Source: Anaeromyces robustus
Lineage: Eukaryota; Neocallimastigomycota; Neocallimastigomycetes; Neocallimastigales; Neocallimastigaceae
DNA length: 64,000 nucleotides
Direction of reading: 5' to 3'
Assembly (NCBI GenBank): GCA_002104895.1
Contig: MCFG01000002.1
Span: 236,001-300,000, forward strand
Positions 13,289-26,074 of the stretch are shown one piece after another. Numbering within the stretch: the first letter of the stretch is position 1; the number at the start of each line of letters is the position of its first letter. The notes below the pieces were generated by a model. It worked only from the letters and a program-made list of their open reading frames with translations. It searched no databases and was not told where the DNA came from. The position numbers and the translations under genes are program-made.

Positions 13289-14917
13289 GCATATAAATAT
13301 ATTTAATGTATTAATATTATTTATTATGTTAAATAAATAAAGAATCGAAAAAATATATAAATTTTTAAGAGTTTAAATTATTTCAGTTTCGTAGATTTTT
13401 ATAATGAAGTTTTGTCGAGGAAATTCATATAAAAAGTATAAAATTTACAAATGGGACGAAATGTTTTTTTAAGTTTAAAAATTTATCGAAAAGAATTGAA
13501 TAAATAAAAAAAGTAATTTTTTGATATTTATTTAAAAATATAATATAATGAATATGTACACTATTATGTGTTTAAAAAAGTCTTTAAAAAATATATTTTT
13601 TATTCTATTGAGAAGAAACAGTTTAATTAATAAAATACAAATATATAATTTATTTATTAAGGGTAATATATATATATTTAAAAAAAAAAATTAGAAGTCA
13701 ATATATATATGTTGAAATATATATTATGTTAAAAAAAAAGACGTAGTATTATTATAGGTGTGTAGATTGAAAAGGAATTTGTATAAAAAAAATTTTTATA
13801 TGTAAGTAAATTTTTAATGATCAAAATAAAATATCTACCAAAATATAATAATAAATTGGAGAAAAATATTTTAATTAAAATTTGTTGTATCAATTAATCG
13901 TTTAAATATTCATAAAGGAGATATTAAATATTTATAATTAATTAAAAAAAAAAATAGAAAACCATTAAATATTATATGAATTTATAATATTTCTATAACA
14001 ATTATTTATATATTTAGTTGATATTATAGTAATAATCTTCTGCATTAATAATATAATAAAATAAAAATTGAAAAATTAAATATATATATATATATATATT
14101 ATATAAATAGAAATCACTTTATATTTTTATATATTTATTATTTTTTTATTTATTTTTTATTTTTTTTTTTTTTTTTTTAATAAATAAATTATAATAGAAA
14201 TTTTTACTTAAAAACTGAAAAACTAAAATATTTATAATTTGAATGAATAAAATATAAAAAATATTAAAATATATGATAGTACATATATAAAAATAATTAT
14301 GTATATATATATGTAAAATTATCATATATAAATGAAATGATGAAAAAATATTAATGGTTTCTGTCAATTTTTTTTTTGTATTATTTATATCAGTATTGTT
14401 ATTATGGTTATGTTTGTGATTGTATTTATAGATATTGAATATTTTTATTGCTTTGAAAAAGGAATAATGTATATTATATAATAATAGAGGTGATTAAAAC
14501 AAAATTGTTTTTTTATTTCTTCAAGAAATCTTATAATTATATTTGTTTTATATATCTATTTAGTTACTGTTAAATTTAAAATATTGTCAAATATAAATTT
14601 TTTTTATTTAATTCCATTGTATTTATTCATTAAAACATAAATCAATTTTATTGTTGTTGTTGTTATTATTATTATTGTTTGTTGTTATTGTTGTTATTTA
14701 TATAATTTGTTCCATATTATTATTATATTTTTAAAAAAAATTAAATATATATTATGTAATCAATATGAAAAAAAAAATATATATATATATAATATATATA
14801 TATATAATAATTATACAAAATAATAATTATTAGAATTATTAAAAATATTATCTTTATTAATCATATATATTATAAATATGATAATGATATTAATAAATAT
14901 TAAAAAGATTAGTAACT
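13289..14917. other. Convergent intergenic region between eS10 and SAP18
   Basis: 3' flanks of two converging genes. AT-rich with AT dinucleotide runs, poly-A/T and a TTG/TTA-rich patch near 14650. No gene seen. Confidence 0.7.
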
Positions 14918-15784
14918 TTACCGTATACTACGAAATGATCCTCTTCTATCATCTCTTCTGTCATCTCTCATAGTTCTTGAAAAACGATCATGTCTATCTC
15001 CAATTTTACCCTTTCTTTTACGATCATAACTAAGTCCAACATTACGTAAACTACTACCATATCTACTTATACTACTACCTAATCTACTTCCAAAACTATC
15101 TTGACGGTCATAAGAATATCTACGACGTACATCAGAATAAGATTGAATAGCAACATCAATAAAATCACCAATAATAAATCTATTATCATCTAAGGTAACA
15201 TCATCTGTTTTTGAAGGCTTAGATACATTAATTACACCAAGATCTTTTGAATTATATCTTGCTCTTATACTATCTAAATAAACAGCTTTAAATGAAAGAG
15301 TAGTACCATGTTTTGCATATTTTGGATCAACTTCTGCTAATAATGATGCTAATTCACGTAAAGAAGCATCTTTCCAGGTATATACTTGAACTTCATCCTC
15401 TACAGGTTGACGATTAATAGTAAAATCTTCTATTCTATGATGATTACCTCTTTTACAAAATACACGTAATAAAAATGGACAAACTTTTTCACGATCAACA
15501 GTTGATTTTGATTCTTCTTTTTTTTCTTTGGAACTTGTAGATTTGCTTTCACCTTCTTCTGAATTTTTTTCTGAATCTTTATCTTTATCAGTAGAATCCT
15601 TTTTTTTAGCTTGTTTAGAATCAGTTTTTGACGATTTTGATGATTCTTTTTTATTGTCTGTATCAGTTTTAGTTGAACGTTCCTTGGTATCATTATCTTT
15701 ATCTGAATTAGACATTTTTACATCTTTTGACTTTTTATCATCAATTTTAGTTTGATCAATTTCCATGTTACTATCATCTACCAT
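14918..15784 (-). CDS. SAP18: SAP18 family protein (Sin3-associated polypeptide p18)
   Basis: SAP18 is a ubiquitin-fold protein found in Sin3-HDAC repressor complexes and, in animals and plants, in the ASAP/PSAP complex at exon junctions. The single exon encodes 288 residues (human 153). Residues 1-96 are a low-complexity Lys/Asp/Ser/Glu extension. The domain spans about 97-215, starting DREKVCPFLLRVF and continuing HHRIEDF, VQVYTWKDASLRELASLLAEV, TLSFKAVYLDSIRARY and FIIGDFIDVAI, all matching the family. Residues 216-288 are rich in Arg, Ser, Asp and Tyr with RRR, RDDRR and SxxR motifs, like an RS/RD tail of splicing proteins. Role in splicing versus repression cannot be decided from sequence. 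No intron is needed. Confidence 0.92.
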   Translation of the reverse strand: MVDDSNMEIDQTKIDDKKSKDVKMSNSDKDNDTKERSTKTDTDNKKESSKSSKTDSKQAKKKDSTDKDKDSEKNSEEGESKSTSSKEKKEESKSTVDREKVCPFLLRVFCKRGNHHRIEDFTINRQPVEDEVQVYTWKDASLRELASLLAEVDPKYAKHGTTLSFKAVYLDSIRARYNSKDLGVINVSKPSKTDDVTLDDNRFIIGDFIDVAIQSYSDVRRRYSYDRQDSFGSRLGSSISRYGSSLRNVGLSYDRKRKGKIGDRHDRFSRTMRDDRRDDRRGSFRSIR

Positions 15785-17071
15785 CTTAAATATATTTAAT
15801 TTATATAATTAAAAATTGAAAAAAGATAAATTATATATTAAAATATTTAAATTTTAATTAAAAATTAAAATATATTTAAGTAAAAAATAATAATAATAAT
15901 ACAACAATTTAGTTTTATATATATTTCATATGATAATATATTTTAATTTGAAGGAATTAAAAAAAAAATAAATATATAATATTATTAATTCTTGATGAAA
16001 TCCATAAAATGAAGAAATTATTATAAAAATTATATATATTAAAAAAAAAATTAAATTTCAAATTTTATTAATTTATTCTTAATGTTAAAAAGAATATTAA
16101 TTACAAAAATAGTAGAAATTAAAGTGTATCATAACATTTATTTATATAAAAAGATAATTATAATAAAATAAAAAAAAAATGTATTTTTCATTAACATACA
16201 TAAAAAAATGTCATTAAATTTGAAATTACATTAAAACATTATATTAAAAAAACAATAATGATTAAAAAATTTTTAAGAAAAAAAAAATAAAAAATAAATA
16301 TATATATAATAAAATCTATTTTCAATATAAATATTAATTACTTTTAAATATTAATTAGAAAAAAAAAGTCAAAAATAATAATTCTATTACAATAATAAAT
16401 TATTCATACATTTCTAAAACATATATTAAAAATATTAAAATATTAAAATAATAATAAAATAATAATAATAAAATTTTATAGATAAAAAATAAATAAAATA
16501 AATAAATAAAACTTATATATACCTTTATATTCTTATACTCTTTTCCTGTTTAATGTTATATGAATTTTTTTTAAAATTTTTCGAATGTTACTTTTTTATA
16601 TTTTTATTCTTTTTATTCCAATTCCATTAAAATAATATTCATAAAATATAATAAAAAAAATAATATACAAAAAAAGTAAAAAAAAAAAAAAAAAAAAATT
16701 AATTTTTTGATTAAATGTATAAAAAATTATTAATATAAAAATATTTTAATTTGAAAAAAATTATATTAAATTTTTAGAAAAAAAGTATTAATATATTTTT
16801 AATAACAATTATAAAATAATAATAAAAATGATAAAATACAAAATATAAAACACAAAAATAAAAATAAAAATAAAAATATAATAATGATTATTTTTATAAT
16901 TTTATTAATTTTTATTAATTCTTTCTTTATATTTATTACATATAATCCTTTATGAACTATTTATTTTTTATTTACTTTAAATTAAAATTTTAAAATATAC
17001 TATATGTATTTAACTTCTTATTAATAATAATTTATATTGTTTATTGATCTTTTTATTTTTTTCTATTTTAT
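15785..17071. other. Intergenic region, SAP18 upstream and LIM gene downstream
   Basis: Only A/T-rich sequence with poly-A/T tracts; no gene, RNA or repeat of note. A short TTTTATTT-rich stretch precedes the LIM stop. Confidence 0.7.
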
Positions 17072-17683
17072 TTAATGTCTGAAATAGTTCATTCCTTTAG
17101 CTGATCCCTTACATTTAGCACAGTAAGGTTTCTTATCAACTGTTTCAACACCATTCTTACCCTTTAAGATCATATTACAAGTAGTACATCTGTAACAATT
17201 AACATGCCAGATTTTACCATCAGCTAAGTGCTTTTCATTTTCATAAACACTCTTACCACACTTTTCACACTTACAAGTACTTAATTGTTGTTGAGAAAGT
17301 TTTGGAATTTTAACAGTATAACTACCTCCACCTTCAACATCCTTTAAACTAGATTGAGAACCACCAGTATTGTTAAGACTACTAAGACTTTTGTTAACTG
17401 AAAGTGGATTAGCTGGTTTATCGTAAAGGCCAGCATTAACTTTTGATATACCATTGCTTTCAACCTTTGGTTTACAAGCATCATGACATTTGGCACAAAT
17501 TAAAAGTTTGTTAGAAGGATCAGAGGTACTATTTAAAAAGAACTTACCATTTTGTAATGGTTCTTTACAGTTAACACAATTAAAGCATTTTAAATGGTAA
17601 GTTTGATCCTCAATATACTTAAACCTTTCATCAGTCTTAGTACTTTCGTGACAGTATGGACAAATGAAATTTAAAGCTTCCAT
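17072..17683 (-). CDS. Two-LIM-domain protein (CRP/paxillin-like)
   Basis: LIM domains are double zinc fingers that bind proteins, often at actin structures. Single exon, 203 residues. LIM1 has ligands Cys8, Cys11, His30, Cys33, Cys36, Cys39, Cys63 and Cys66, with an extra Cys70. A Ser/Asn/Gly linker spans 71-136. LIM2 has Cys139, Cys142, His160, Cys163, Cys166, Cys169, Cys188 and Cys191. All expected ligands are present. LIM1 has a longer than usual second finger because of an insert (about 50-60). The end is short (GSAKGMNYFRH), so no catalytic or homeodomain is attached. Codons are biased toward AAG, AAC and ACC, as in the ribosomal genes here, suggesting strong expression. The exact orthologue is unknown; a cytoskeletal adaptor is likely. 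Confidence 0.9.
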   Translation of the reverse strand: MEALNFICPYCHESTKTDERFKYIEDQTYHLKCFNCVNCKEPLQNGKFFLNSTSDPSNKLLICAKCHDACKPKVESNGISKVNAGLYDKPANPLSVNKSLSSLNNTGGSQSSLKDVEGGGSYTVKIPKLSQQQLSTCKCEKCGKSVYENEKHLADGKIWHVNCYRCTTCNMILKGKNGVETVDKKPYCAKCKGSAKGMNYFRH

Positions 17684-18394
17684 TTTTTAATTTCTTTGCT
17701 TTTTTATTGTATGTTAAATAGGGTATATTTTATGGTATATTTTATTATCTTTTTTTTTAGTTTTTCTTTCTTAGATTAAAAAAAAAAAACTGAAGAAAAA
17801 AAATTTAAAAAAAAAGAAAAAAAAAAAAAAAAAAAAAACTTCTGTTATAATAAAAAAAAATTATAAAGACTATACTTATTGGATAAACTTAATATCATAT
17901 TAAATTATATAATATTAAAAACACTTTTCTATCTTTATCTTAATGAAATTTTACTTAATTATTTTTATTTCTTTTTTACTTTTAATATTTATTACAATTT
18001 AAAAAATTAAATTTAATTTGGGAGATTATTTTATTATAATTCATAAAAATTTAAGAAAGAAAAAGTAAAAATTATACTAAATTTATATTAAATCTAATTA
18101 TTATAAGTCATATTAAAACTAATAATTAAATTATATAATTTATTAAAAAAGTATATAATTAAAAGATAATTTAATAATTATATAATAATTATTTGATAAT
18201 ACATCTCATGAAATATTATGATATAAATAAATATATTATATTAGGTAATAATAATAATAATTAAGTATTTGAAAATTAAAATTAATTCAATATATAAAAT
18301 AAGTTTACTTTGATAATTTCATAAATCATATAATAATATTTATAAAAACTATAATCAATATGAAATACAAATTATACAAATTTAAAATATTTTT

Positions 18395-18425
<31 letters not shown>

Positions 18426-18761
18426 TTATAATATTTACAAAATTGTTATTAAATTATATTATGTTGATTTATACATTAATTAAATAATAAATATATTAAA
18501 ATAATTATTTCTTTTATCCTAAATATGATTATAATAAAGAACGTTAATAAAATAAAATAAATAATTAAATGTTCAAATAAATAAGATATATACGTATATA
18601 AATAAATAAATAAATAAAATTAAATAAAATAAAATAATAAAATAAAATAAATCAAAAAGCTTAATAAAAATAATACTTTTTTTTTTTTTTTTTTGTTATA
18701 TTTTAAATGATGAAAAAATTTATAAATGAAAACGAATAAATAAATTAATAATTAAATAAAA
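17684..18761. other. Intergenic region, LIM promoter side and DNAJC9 3' side
   Basis: Poly-A/T tracts at 17780-17840 and 18400-18425, otherwise plain AT-rich sequence. No gene seen. Confidence 0.7.
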
Positions 18762-20217
18762 TCATTTCTTTTTTCCAAATAATTTTTCTTGAAGTTTTAA
18801 AAACTCTTCTTCAGATGGTTCTTCCGGTAAACTTTTTTTAGATCCTTTCTTATTAGATTTTTGTCTTTTCTTATTTTCAGTTTTACTATATTTTTCAAAT
18901 ATATTATTTAATGTATCATCCAATCGTCTTTTTCTATTATTTTGAATAATTAATGCTAGATCATCTATATTATCTTTCTGATTTTCTTTATCTTTTTTCT
19001 TTTCTTTAGCTTGTGCTTTTTCAAATTTCTTTCTTTCTTTTTCTTCAAAATCTTTTCTTACTTTCATGGCTTCTTTATAATCACTATTAAATTTCTTATA
19101 TTTCTTAACCTTCTTTTCTTTTATTGCTTTATTAATGATTTCTACAAAACGAGGATAATCCTCTGAAGTACATAAAGGTATATTATCCATAATAAATTCT
19201 AAATCACCTTTACTTTGAACATATAAATCGCATACTTCTTTTTCTTCTTCCTCAGAAACTTAATTATAAAAAAAAATAATGAAGTTTTATTAATTATATT
19301 TATTTTTATTAAAAAAAATGAATACAAAACAATAATAATAATTAAATTTATTAATATTTAAAAATTATTTAATTTTGAATTTTTTTTTAATTTTAAATAA
19401 TTTTCTCTAATATATATATAGTTAATAAATACACAATTTAAAAAATAAAAATGATAAAATTATAAAACTACTTTTAATGAACTAAATAATACTAACTAAT
19501 AATTATAAAACTATTATTAAATTTATATTTTTAATTTAATTAATATATAATTAATTAGATTATTTATTATAATAAATGATACATACATCGATATTTTTTT
19601 TCAAAATTTGAAATTTTTTCCTCATCTACAGAATTACCATATAATAATTCAAAATATTTTTCCCAAGAAAAGTCATCATCTGTATAATTATATTCCTTGG
19701 AATCTTTTACACTTCCAGTTTCTATTATTAAATAAATATATTGATAAAAAATATACAAATTTATACATATATATATTAAAAAAAAAAAAAAAAAAAGGTT
19801 AAATGTATTTAATATTGATATAAATGTAATTAAGTATAAAATTAATAAAAAAGAAATTTAAAATTAATTTCATTGAAAATTAAAATGGATTTTATATTTA
19901 ATTATATTTAAATATTAATTCTATATTATTTTCATTTTAAATATACTATAATAATATATAATTCTATTACTATCATATTTAGCTCTTGATTTTTCATTGG
20001 ATAATATATCATAAGAGATTGAAATTTTTTGCCATAAAATATTTGCCTTTTTTAATTCTTCCTCTGAAATATCTTTCTTCAATTTATCTGGATGACATTT
20101 TAAAGCTAATTTTCTATAATTCTTTTTTATATCCTTAGAATCTGCAGTTTTATCTAATTTTAAAATTTCATACAAATCTTCGCCACTTTCTTCTAATTCA
20201 TCCAAAATATTCGACAT
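18762..20217 (-). CDS. DNAJC9: DNAJC9-type J-domain protein
   Basis: In animals DNAJC9 couples HSP70 to handling of histones H3-H4; a nuclear co-chaperone role is inferred from that. Three exons join in frame: 20217-19971, 19721-19587 and 19258-18762, giving 292 residues (human 260). The J domain is at about 14-80, with DLYEILKL, helix II KKNYRKLALK and the HPD triad at 42-44. After it comes the DNAJC9-specific region: RAKYDKTGS, FSWEKYFELLYG, the acidic SEEEEKEV and the FIMDNIPLCTSEDYPRFVEI segment. The C-terminal third is a Lys/Glu-rich coiled coil (KEAMKVRKDFEEKERKKFEK) and a basic end (LFGKKK). Donors are GTAATA and GTATGT; acceptors are TAG and AAG. Confidence 0.88.
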
Positions 20218-20672
20218 TTTTTTTAATAAAGTAATTAAATTTTATTACTAAAATACTTTTATAGATAATAATTTTAAAATTATAAAAAAACTATTAAAAT
20301 AATAAAAAGCAGGGTTTTTTTTTTTTTTTTTTTTTTATTTCAAAATATTTTTTAATATATTTTTTATTTTAGTTATAATTATATTATATATTAATATATA
20401 CAAATATATATTAATTAAAATATTTTTAATTTATTTTTTCAAAACTTTGTAATCCACATTTTCTTTTCATAGTAATAATAAAATTTAAATAAACTATATT
20501 TTTACATTTTTTCTTTCTATCACATATATATTATAAATTCTATAATTTAAATAAAAATGTAAAAAAAAACAATAATAAACAATAATACAGTCTATATAAA
20601 GATATAATAAATAGAAAAAAAAGTAAATTAAAAAATTCAAAATTAAGAAAAAAAATAATAATAAAATTAAAA
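20218..20672. other. Short intergenic region
   Basis: Poly-T (20320-20336) and AT-rich sequence containing the DNAJC9 5' flank and the 3' flank of the next gene. Nothing else seen. Confidence 0.7.
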
Positions 20673-21889
20673 TTATTCTTCGTAATCAGGTGGAGGATCA
20701 TTAATTAAATCAGAATCACTTAAGGATGATACTGATGGAGCATGAACATTTATATCATCATTATCATTTTGTGGACAAGTTTGTTCTACTACAGCAGGAC
20801 GAACAGGTATATAATTACAATTGATAGTATTATTATTTTCATCATATTCATAATAAATTGGTTGTGTATCACTTTCTATTGGATATTCCATAGGTTCACC
20901 TTCCATAGGTTCATCATTATTAACAGATGAATGTTCAACTAAATCATTCATTTCATCAGGATTAATTTCTTCGGTTCTTCGATATTCAGGTAAAGGATCG
21001 TATTCTTGGGGATTATTAGTACAATATTCATTTAAATTATAACCAGAAAAGAAGGAAACAAAATCACGATTTCTACTATTTTTTATTAAATAAATTGCAA
21101 TAATTAAAAATACAATAATAGATAAAAGAGATTCTTGAGAATCAATTCGAGTGAATGTATATGAAATACGTTCTTTTTCACAAACATAGGTATCAACATT
21201 ACATATTAAACCTTCATCACATACACGCCATGATTCCATACAAAAATCATTCTCTTCAAATGTCATTACACAACGACCAAATACCATATCATCTTCTTTT
21301 AAACACCATGAACCACAAGATGTAGAACAATCATAATCATATAGACATGCTTTTTGAACAAAACAGTAATTTTCACAATGATGACTTGTTCCATTACAAT
21401 GAGCTACTTCAGGTGTAAAACCTCTAAAATTCGTACAATCTTGGTCAAAAAAGCATCTATAAGAAGATGGATCTTCTATCTTAAAAACCCCATTATTGTT
21501 ATTGTCATTATTAGTTTCTGTTTTATTAGCATTAATATTTTTATTTTTGTTATTATAATTAGAAGAAATTTTTGAAAAATCTATTCCTTTTTTCATATCT
21601 TCTTCTTTTGCTTTAGCTAACTTATCTAATTTACTATTATGTGTTTTTAATGCATTATTATTAATAGCTTCTTTAATTTTTTTAATCATGTCACTTTCTT
21701 GTTCAATAGCTTCTTCACCTGTTTTTCCTTCAGATTCTACAATACTTTTTACTAATTCTTTTATATCATCATCATCATCTTTATTAATGTATTCATAAGA
21801 TTCATCTTCATCATTTTTAAAATAATTTTCTTCCGGATCTTTAATAAGAAATACTTTTTTATTTGAATCTAAATTCATATCATTACCAA

Positions 21890-21921
<32 letters not shown>

Positions 21922-22709
21922 GTATTAGTATTAGTATTAGTATTATTAATATTATTATTATTATTATTATTAGTATTATCAGTATTAGTATTAGTATTAG
22001 TATTAGTATTAATATTAGTATTAATATTAGTATTAATATTAGTATTAGTATTAGTATTATTATTATTATTATTATTATTATTGATATTATTTTGTTGTGA
22101 ATTATTATTTTCTTGGCTTATTGATTCTTCAGTCTTATTTACACTTTTATTATCTTTACTATCAATTATCTTTGAATTTATTTGTTCATGATTTTCTTTA
22201 TTTTTTTCTTTTATATCATCAATATTATTAATATTTTCATTATTTTCAATATATTTCTTTGATTCTTCGTCTGTTACATTATTTATTTTTTCCTTCTCCT
22301 TATTATTATCAATTTCACTTGTTATGAGTTTTTTATCTTTATCATCAATTAATTCATTATCATTATTAAATTTATTTTCTTTATCTTTATCATCAATCAA
22401 TTCATTATCATTATTAAATTTATTTTCTTTATCTTTATCATCAATCAATTCATTGTCATTATTAAATTCATTTTTTATATCATCATTCAAAATATTTATT
22501 CCTAAATTATTTAAAAATGTTTTAAATATATCAAATTCAAGATCAACAATATCAGTAGTCGAAGATTTATCATCATCATCGATGTAATGAGCTTCTACAA
22601 AAATGTAATTACTAAATATAAATAATATTATTAATATGAATTGTATTTTTATTGAATATTTTTTAAAGATTTTATTTTGATACAGTAAAAGATAATTTAG
22701 CTTTTTCAT
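20673..22709 (-). CDS. Unknown single-pass membrane protein, Cys-rich ectodomain and PPxY tail
   Basis: I do not recognise the family. Single exon, 678 residues. Residues about 22-40 form a hydrophobic signal or anchor (IQFILIILFIFSNYIFVEAH). Residues 41-400 are low complexity, with a 16-residue unit repeated three times (core NELIDDKDKENKFNN), then long Asn/Thr runs. A cysteine-rich block of about 18 cysteines lies at roughly 415-512 (motifs CFFDQDC, CYDYDCSTSCGSWC-like spacing, CDEGLICN, CEKE), probably disulfide-bonded. A transmembrane helix follows at about 527-543 (SLLSIIVFLIIAIYLI), then KNSRNR as a stop-transfer signal. The 135-residue tail is acidic and holds PLPEY and, at the very end, PPPDY, a PPxY motif that binds WW domains of Rsp5/Nedd4-type ligases. 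Inferred type I surface or endosomal protein. Confidence 0.8.
22335..22475 (-). repeat. 48-bp coding tandem repeat, three copies
   Basis: Three almost identical 48-bp units inside the preceding gene, each encoding 16 residues (NELIDDKDKENKFNND type). The near-identity at DNA level points to recent slippage or unequal crossing-over. Confidence 0.85.
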
Positions 22710-24228
22710 TTTGACTAAAAAAAATGAATTCTATATATTTTTTTTTTCTTTTTTTTTTTTTGTAAAAATGCTTAATATAATAATTATTATGGATATAACA
22801 AATTAATATTATTTATTTAATTATATAATTTAAAAACCAATTTTTTTAATAATATGTGTTATAAATATTTTTAAAAATTTATATGTTATCATAAATACAT
22901 ATTTAGTTTATACACAAGATGAGTAAAATGAATAAAAATAATATGAAATAAAATGTATATATATATTATATGTAATATTAAAAAAGTTGTATATATTTCT
23001 CAGTATCAAAGATTTTATTAAATAAAGAATTTACTACCATTACTATTTTTATTTTAATTTATTATTTTATAAAAATAATAAAACTTTAATTAAAATATTA
23101 TGATGAATTATTCATTTTAAATAATTAAATAATAAAAATAATTGGATAAAAAGTTTTCGTTATACTATGTAAGGCAATTAAAAAAAAAAAAAAAATAAAA
23201 AATATTCCAAAAGTATAAAAGTTAAAAATACTAAATATTTAATATATATTATTAATAGTAATAATCCTAACCTTTGCAATAATAAATTTTGTAATTTAGG
23301 TTAGATTGTTAGATTATCACATTTCATATAGTAATACAAAGTTCAATAGAAATATAAAAGAAATACTTTACTACAAAATTATTTTAAGTTTTCATTAATA
23401 AAACATATATTTTACTTGTAGATATTTTTCCCCACTATTTATTAATTAGATAGAAAACATATATAATCAATTAATTTTATATAATATTAATGGTAGATTT
23501 AATTTTAATTATCACCATATATATATAATAAATTGAAAAAAAAATGTTAAAAAATTATTAAAAAAATGTTATAAATTTCATTCTAATTATAATAAATAAA
23601 AATTATAATGTATAGATTTATGTATTAGGCATATGAATAAAGTTTTACATGTGATTTATTGTTTTTAATTTTGTAGAAAATTAAAGTTATATAAATTTCC
23701 AATTTTAGAATAATGTTGAATTAGTAAAGAGTAAACCGTAATTATATAATATAATATTTTATGTTTAATTGGTTAAGATTATATTACATTTTAAAATAAA
23801 TAAAATAAAATAAAAAAAAAAAAATAAAATAAAATAATAAATCCTTAATAAAATAAAATAAAAGAGTAATAATATAAATATTAATGATAATTATTTACAT
23901 TAAACAAATAGTATTATTAATACTATATTATAAAAATATGAAAGTTTTTATATTTTTTATTGAAAGTAAATAACTAAGTAACTAACTAACTAACTAAATA
24001 AATGAATAAATGAATAAATGAATAAATGAATAAATATAAATAAATAAATGAATGAATAAATAAAATAAATGAATGAATGAATGAATAAATAAATAAATAA
24101 ATAAATAAATGAATGAATGAATAAATGAATAAATATAAATAAATAAATGAATGAATAAATAAAATAAATGAATGAATGAATAAATAAATAAATAAATAAA
24201 TAAATGAATGAATGAATGAATGAATGAA

Positions 24229-24286
<58 letters not shown>

Positions 24287-25833
24287 TTTTTTTGTGTAAT
24301 ATTGAATGATAATTTAGAAAAAATTGGCATTTCTTTGATACATTTACTAACAGAGTTTTTTGTATTTATAATTTTATTAAATAAAATTTTATTATCTCAG
24401 ATTATTATAATATTTATATATAATAATATTACTACTTTTTTTTTTTATGTTATAAAACAGAATAAGTCACTGTTTTTTTTTATTTAATTAATTATATACA
24501 GATTTTCAAAAAAAAAAATTTTAATCAAAATAACTATATTCTAATATATGTTGTAATATATTTAATATATTGTAATTATTAATCTATTTTGTAGTTTTTA
24601 TAAGTTTTAATTTTTAAAGCTCTATTTTGGTGTTAATTAAAATATATATATCTATTGTGTACTAAATTAAATATAATAATCTAATTAATATAAATTTCCT
24701 TTTTGAAATTTATAATAATTATAATAAATAAAATTAAAAATTAAATTTTTAATATATTTTTAATATGTTTACGTTTATTAAAATATACAATAATATATAT
24801 AATAATTAATTAAATTAATAAAGATAATTGATGGTAAATTATGTTCTATGTTTTTATATATATAAATAATTAATATAATTAAAATTATATATATAAATAT
24901 AAATATTAATTATAAATAATATATTATAATATATTTTTACATATATTACTGTATAGTAAAATAAAAGGATTATTATAAAAGAATTCTCGGTTGTAAATAA
25001 TAGCTAATATATAAAAATTTCAATATGAATAGGGTAATAATTTATTATTAATAGATAATAATTATATGTTTATGCTATTATAATAAATAAATAAATGAAT
25101 AAATAATAAATAAATAAATAATAAATAAATAAATTAATAATTAATAGATAAATTAATAAATAAATAATAGATAAATAAATAAATAATAATTAAGTTAATA
25201 AATAAAAAATAAATACATAAAAATACTAAAAAAAAAAAAAACTTTATTGTTTATATTATTTATTTCGTTTTTAATATATATGTGTATTTTATTTTATTCT
25301 TTTTTTTTCTTCTAAAAATAAGTTATTTTCAAATCTTTAATCTTTATTTATATACATGTATATATTTTATATATGTTTATACATAATTTTTTTTTAATTT
25401 AAAATAATTTATATATATATATTTTATAAATTGTAAATCAGTAGTTAAATTCTTCTTGATAATATATATATTAAGAGAGGAATTTATACCATGGTATGAA
25501 TAATTGAATATAGATTGTTTATTTTTAGTGATATTTTTTTTAATAATTTAATAAAAGTAAAATAATAATAAAGACAAAACTAACATATTAATGTATATAT
25601 ATATATATATATATTTTATTTTATGTTTTTTATATAAATTGTAGAAATTGTTTTTAAATCAAACGTATATATCTTCTTATCGGTTGAATGTTAAATAGAA
25701 AAATTATGAAGATATAAATTTTTATTTCTTTTAACAATTATCAATATAATATAATATTATTTATTTGAGGTTAATAAGAAGAAAAATATATAATAATAAC
25801 TGCATTTGAAAATAATAAAATTATAGATTTATA

Positions 25834-25872
<39 letters not shown>

Positions 25873-26074
25873 ATATAGTATTTATATTATTTTATAAAAA
25901 ATATATATAAGAAGTTTGTAAAAATAATTTTTATATTGTTAAAATTCTTTTCATAATAATATATAAACATTTAAATTATCAATTATTAATAACACGATAT
26001 ATATTACAATAGTGGTATATTCTTATAAATTAAGCTCACTATAATTATAATTACAATAGAAAATATTAATTAAT
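22710..26074. other. 3.3-kb gene-free region
   Basis: No gene seen. Contains AAAT/GAAT repeats (listed), AAT/AAAT repeats at about 25080-25200, an AAT run at 25836-25870 and otherwise plain AT-rich sequence. At 23265-23310 a 7-bp inverted pair (CTAACCT/AGGTTAG) stands out weakly. The last few hundred bases are the tetraspanin 5' flank. Confidence 0.65.
23995..24285. repeat. AAAT/GAAT compound microsatellite with 99-bp higher-order copy
   Basis: Mixture of AAAT and GAAT units. A segment containing AAATATAAAT starts at 24032 and again at 24131, so a 99-bp block has been duplicated within the array before pure AAAT expansion from 24204 on. Confidence 0.8.

Noticed and set aside
15430-15755. Open frames overlapping SAP18 on both strands
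   Set aside because: They mirror the Lys/Ser/Asp-rich low-complexity part of SAP18 and have no family features.
23986-24330. 114-codon minus-strand frame of Leu, Phe, Ile, His and Tyr
   Set aside because: It is the AAAT/GAAT array read in frame; tetranucleotide repeats have no stop in this phase.
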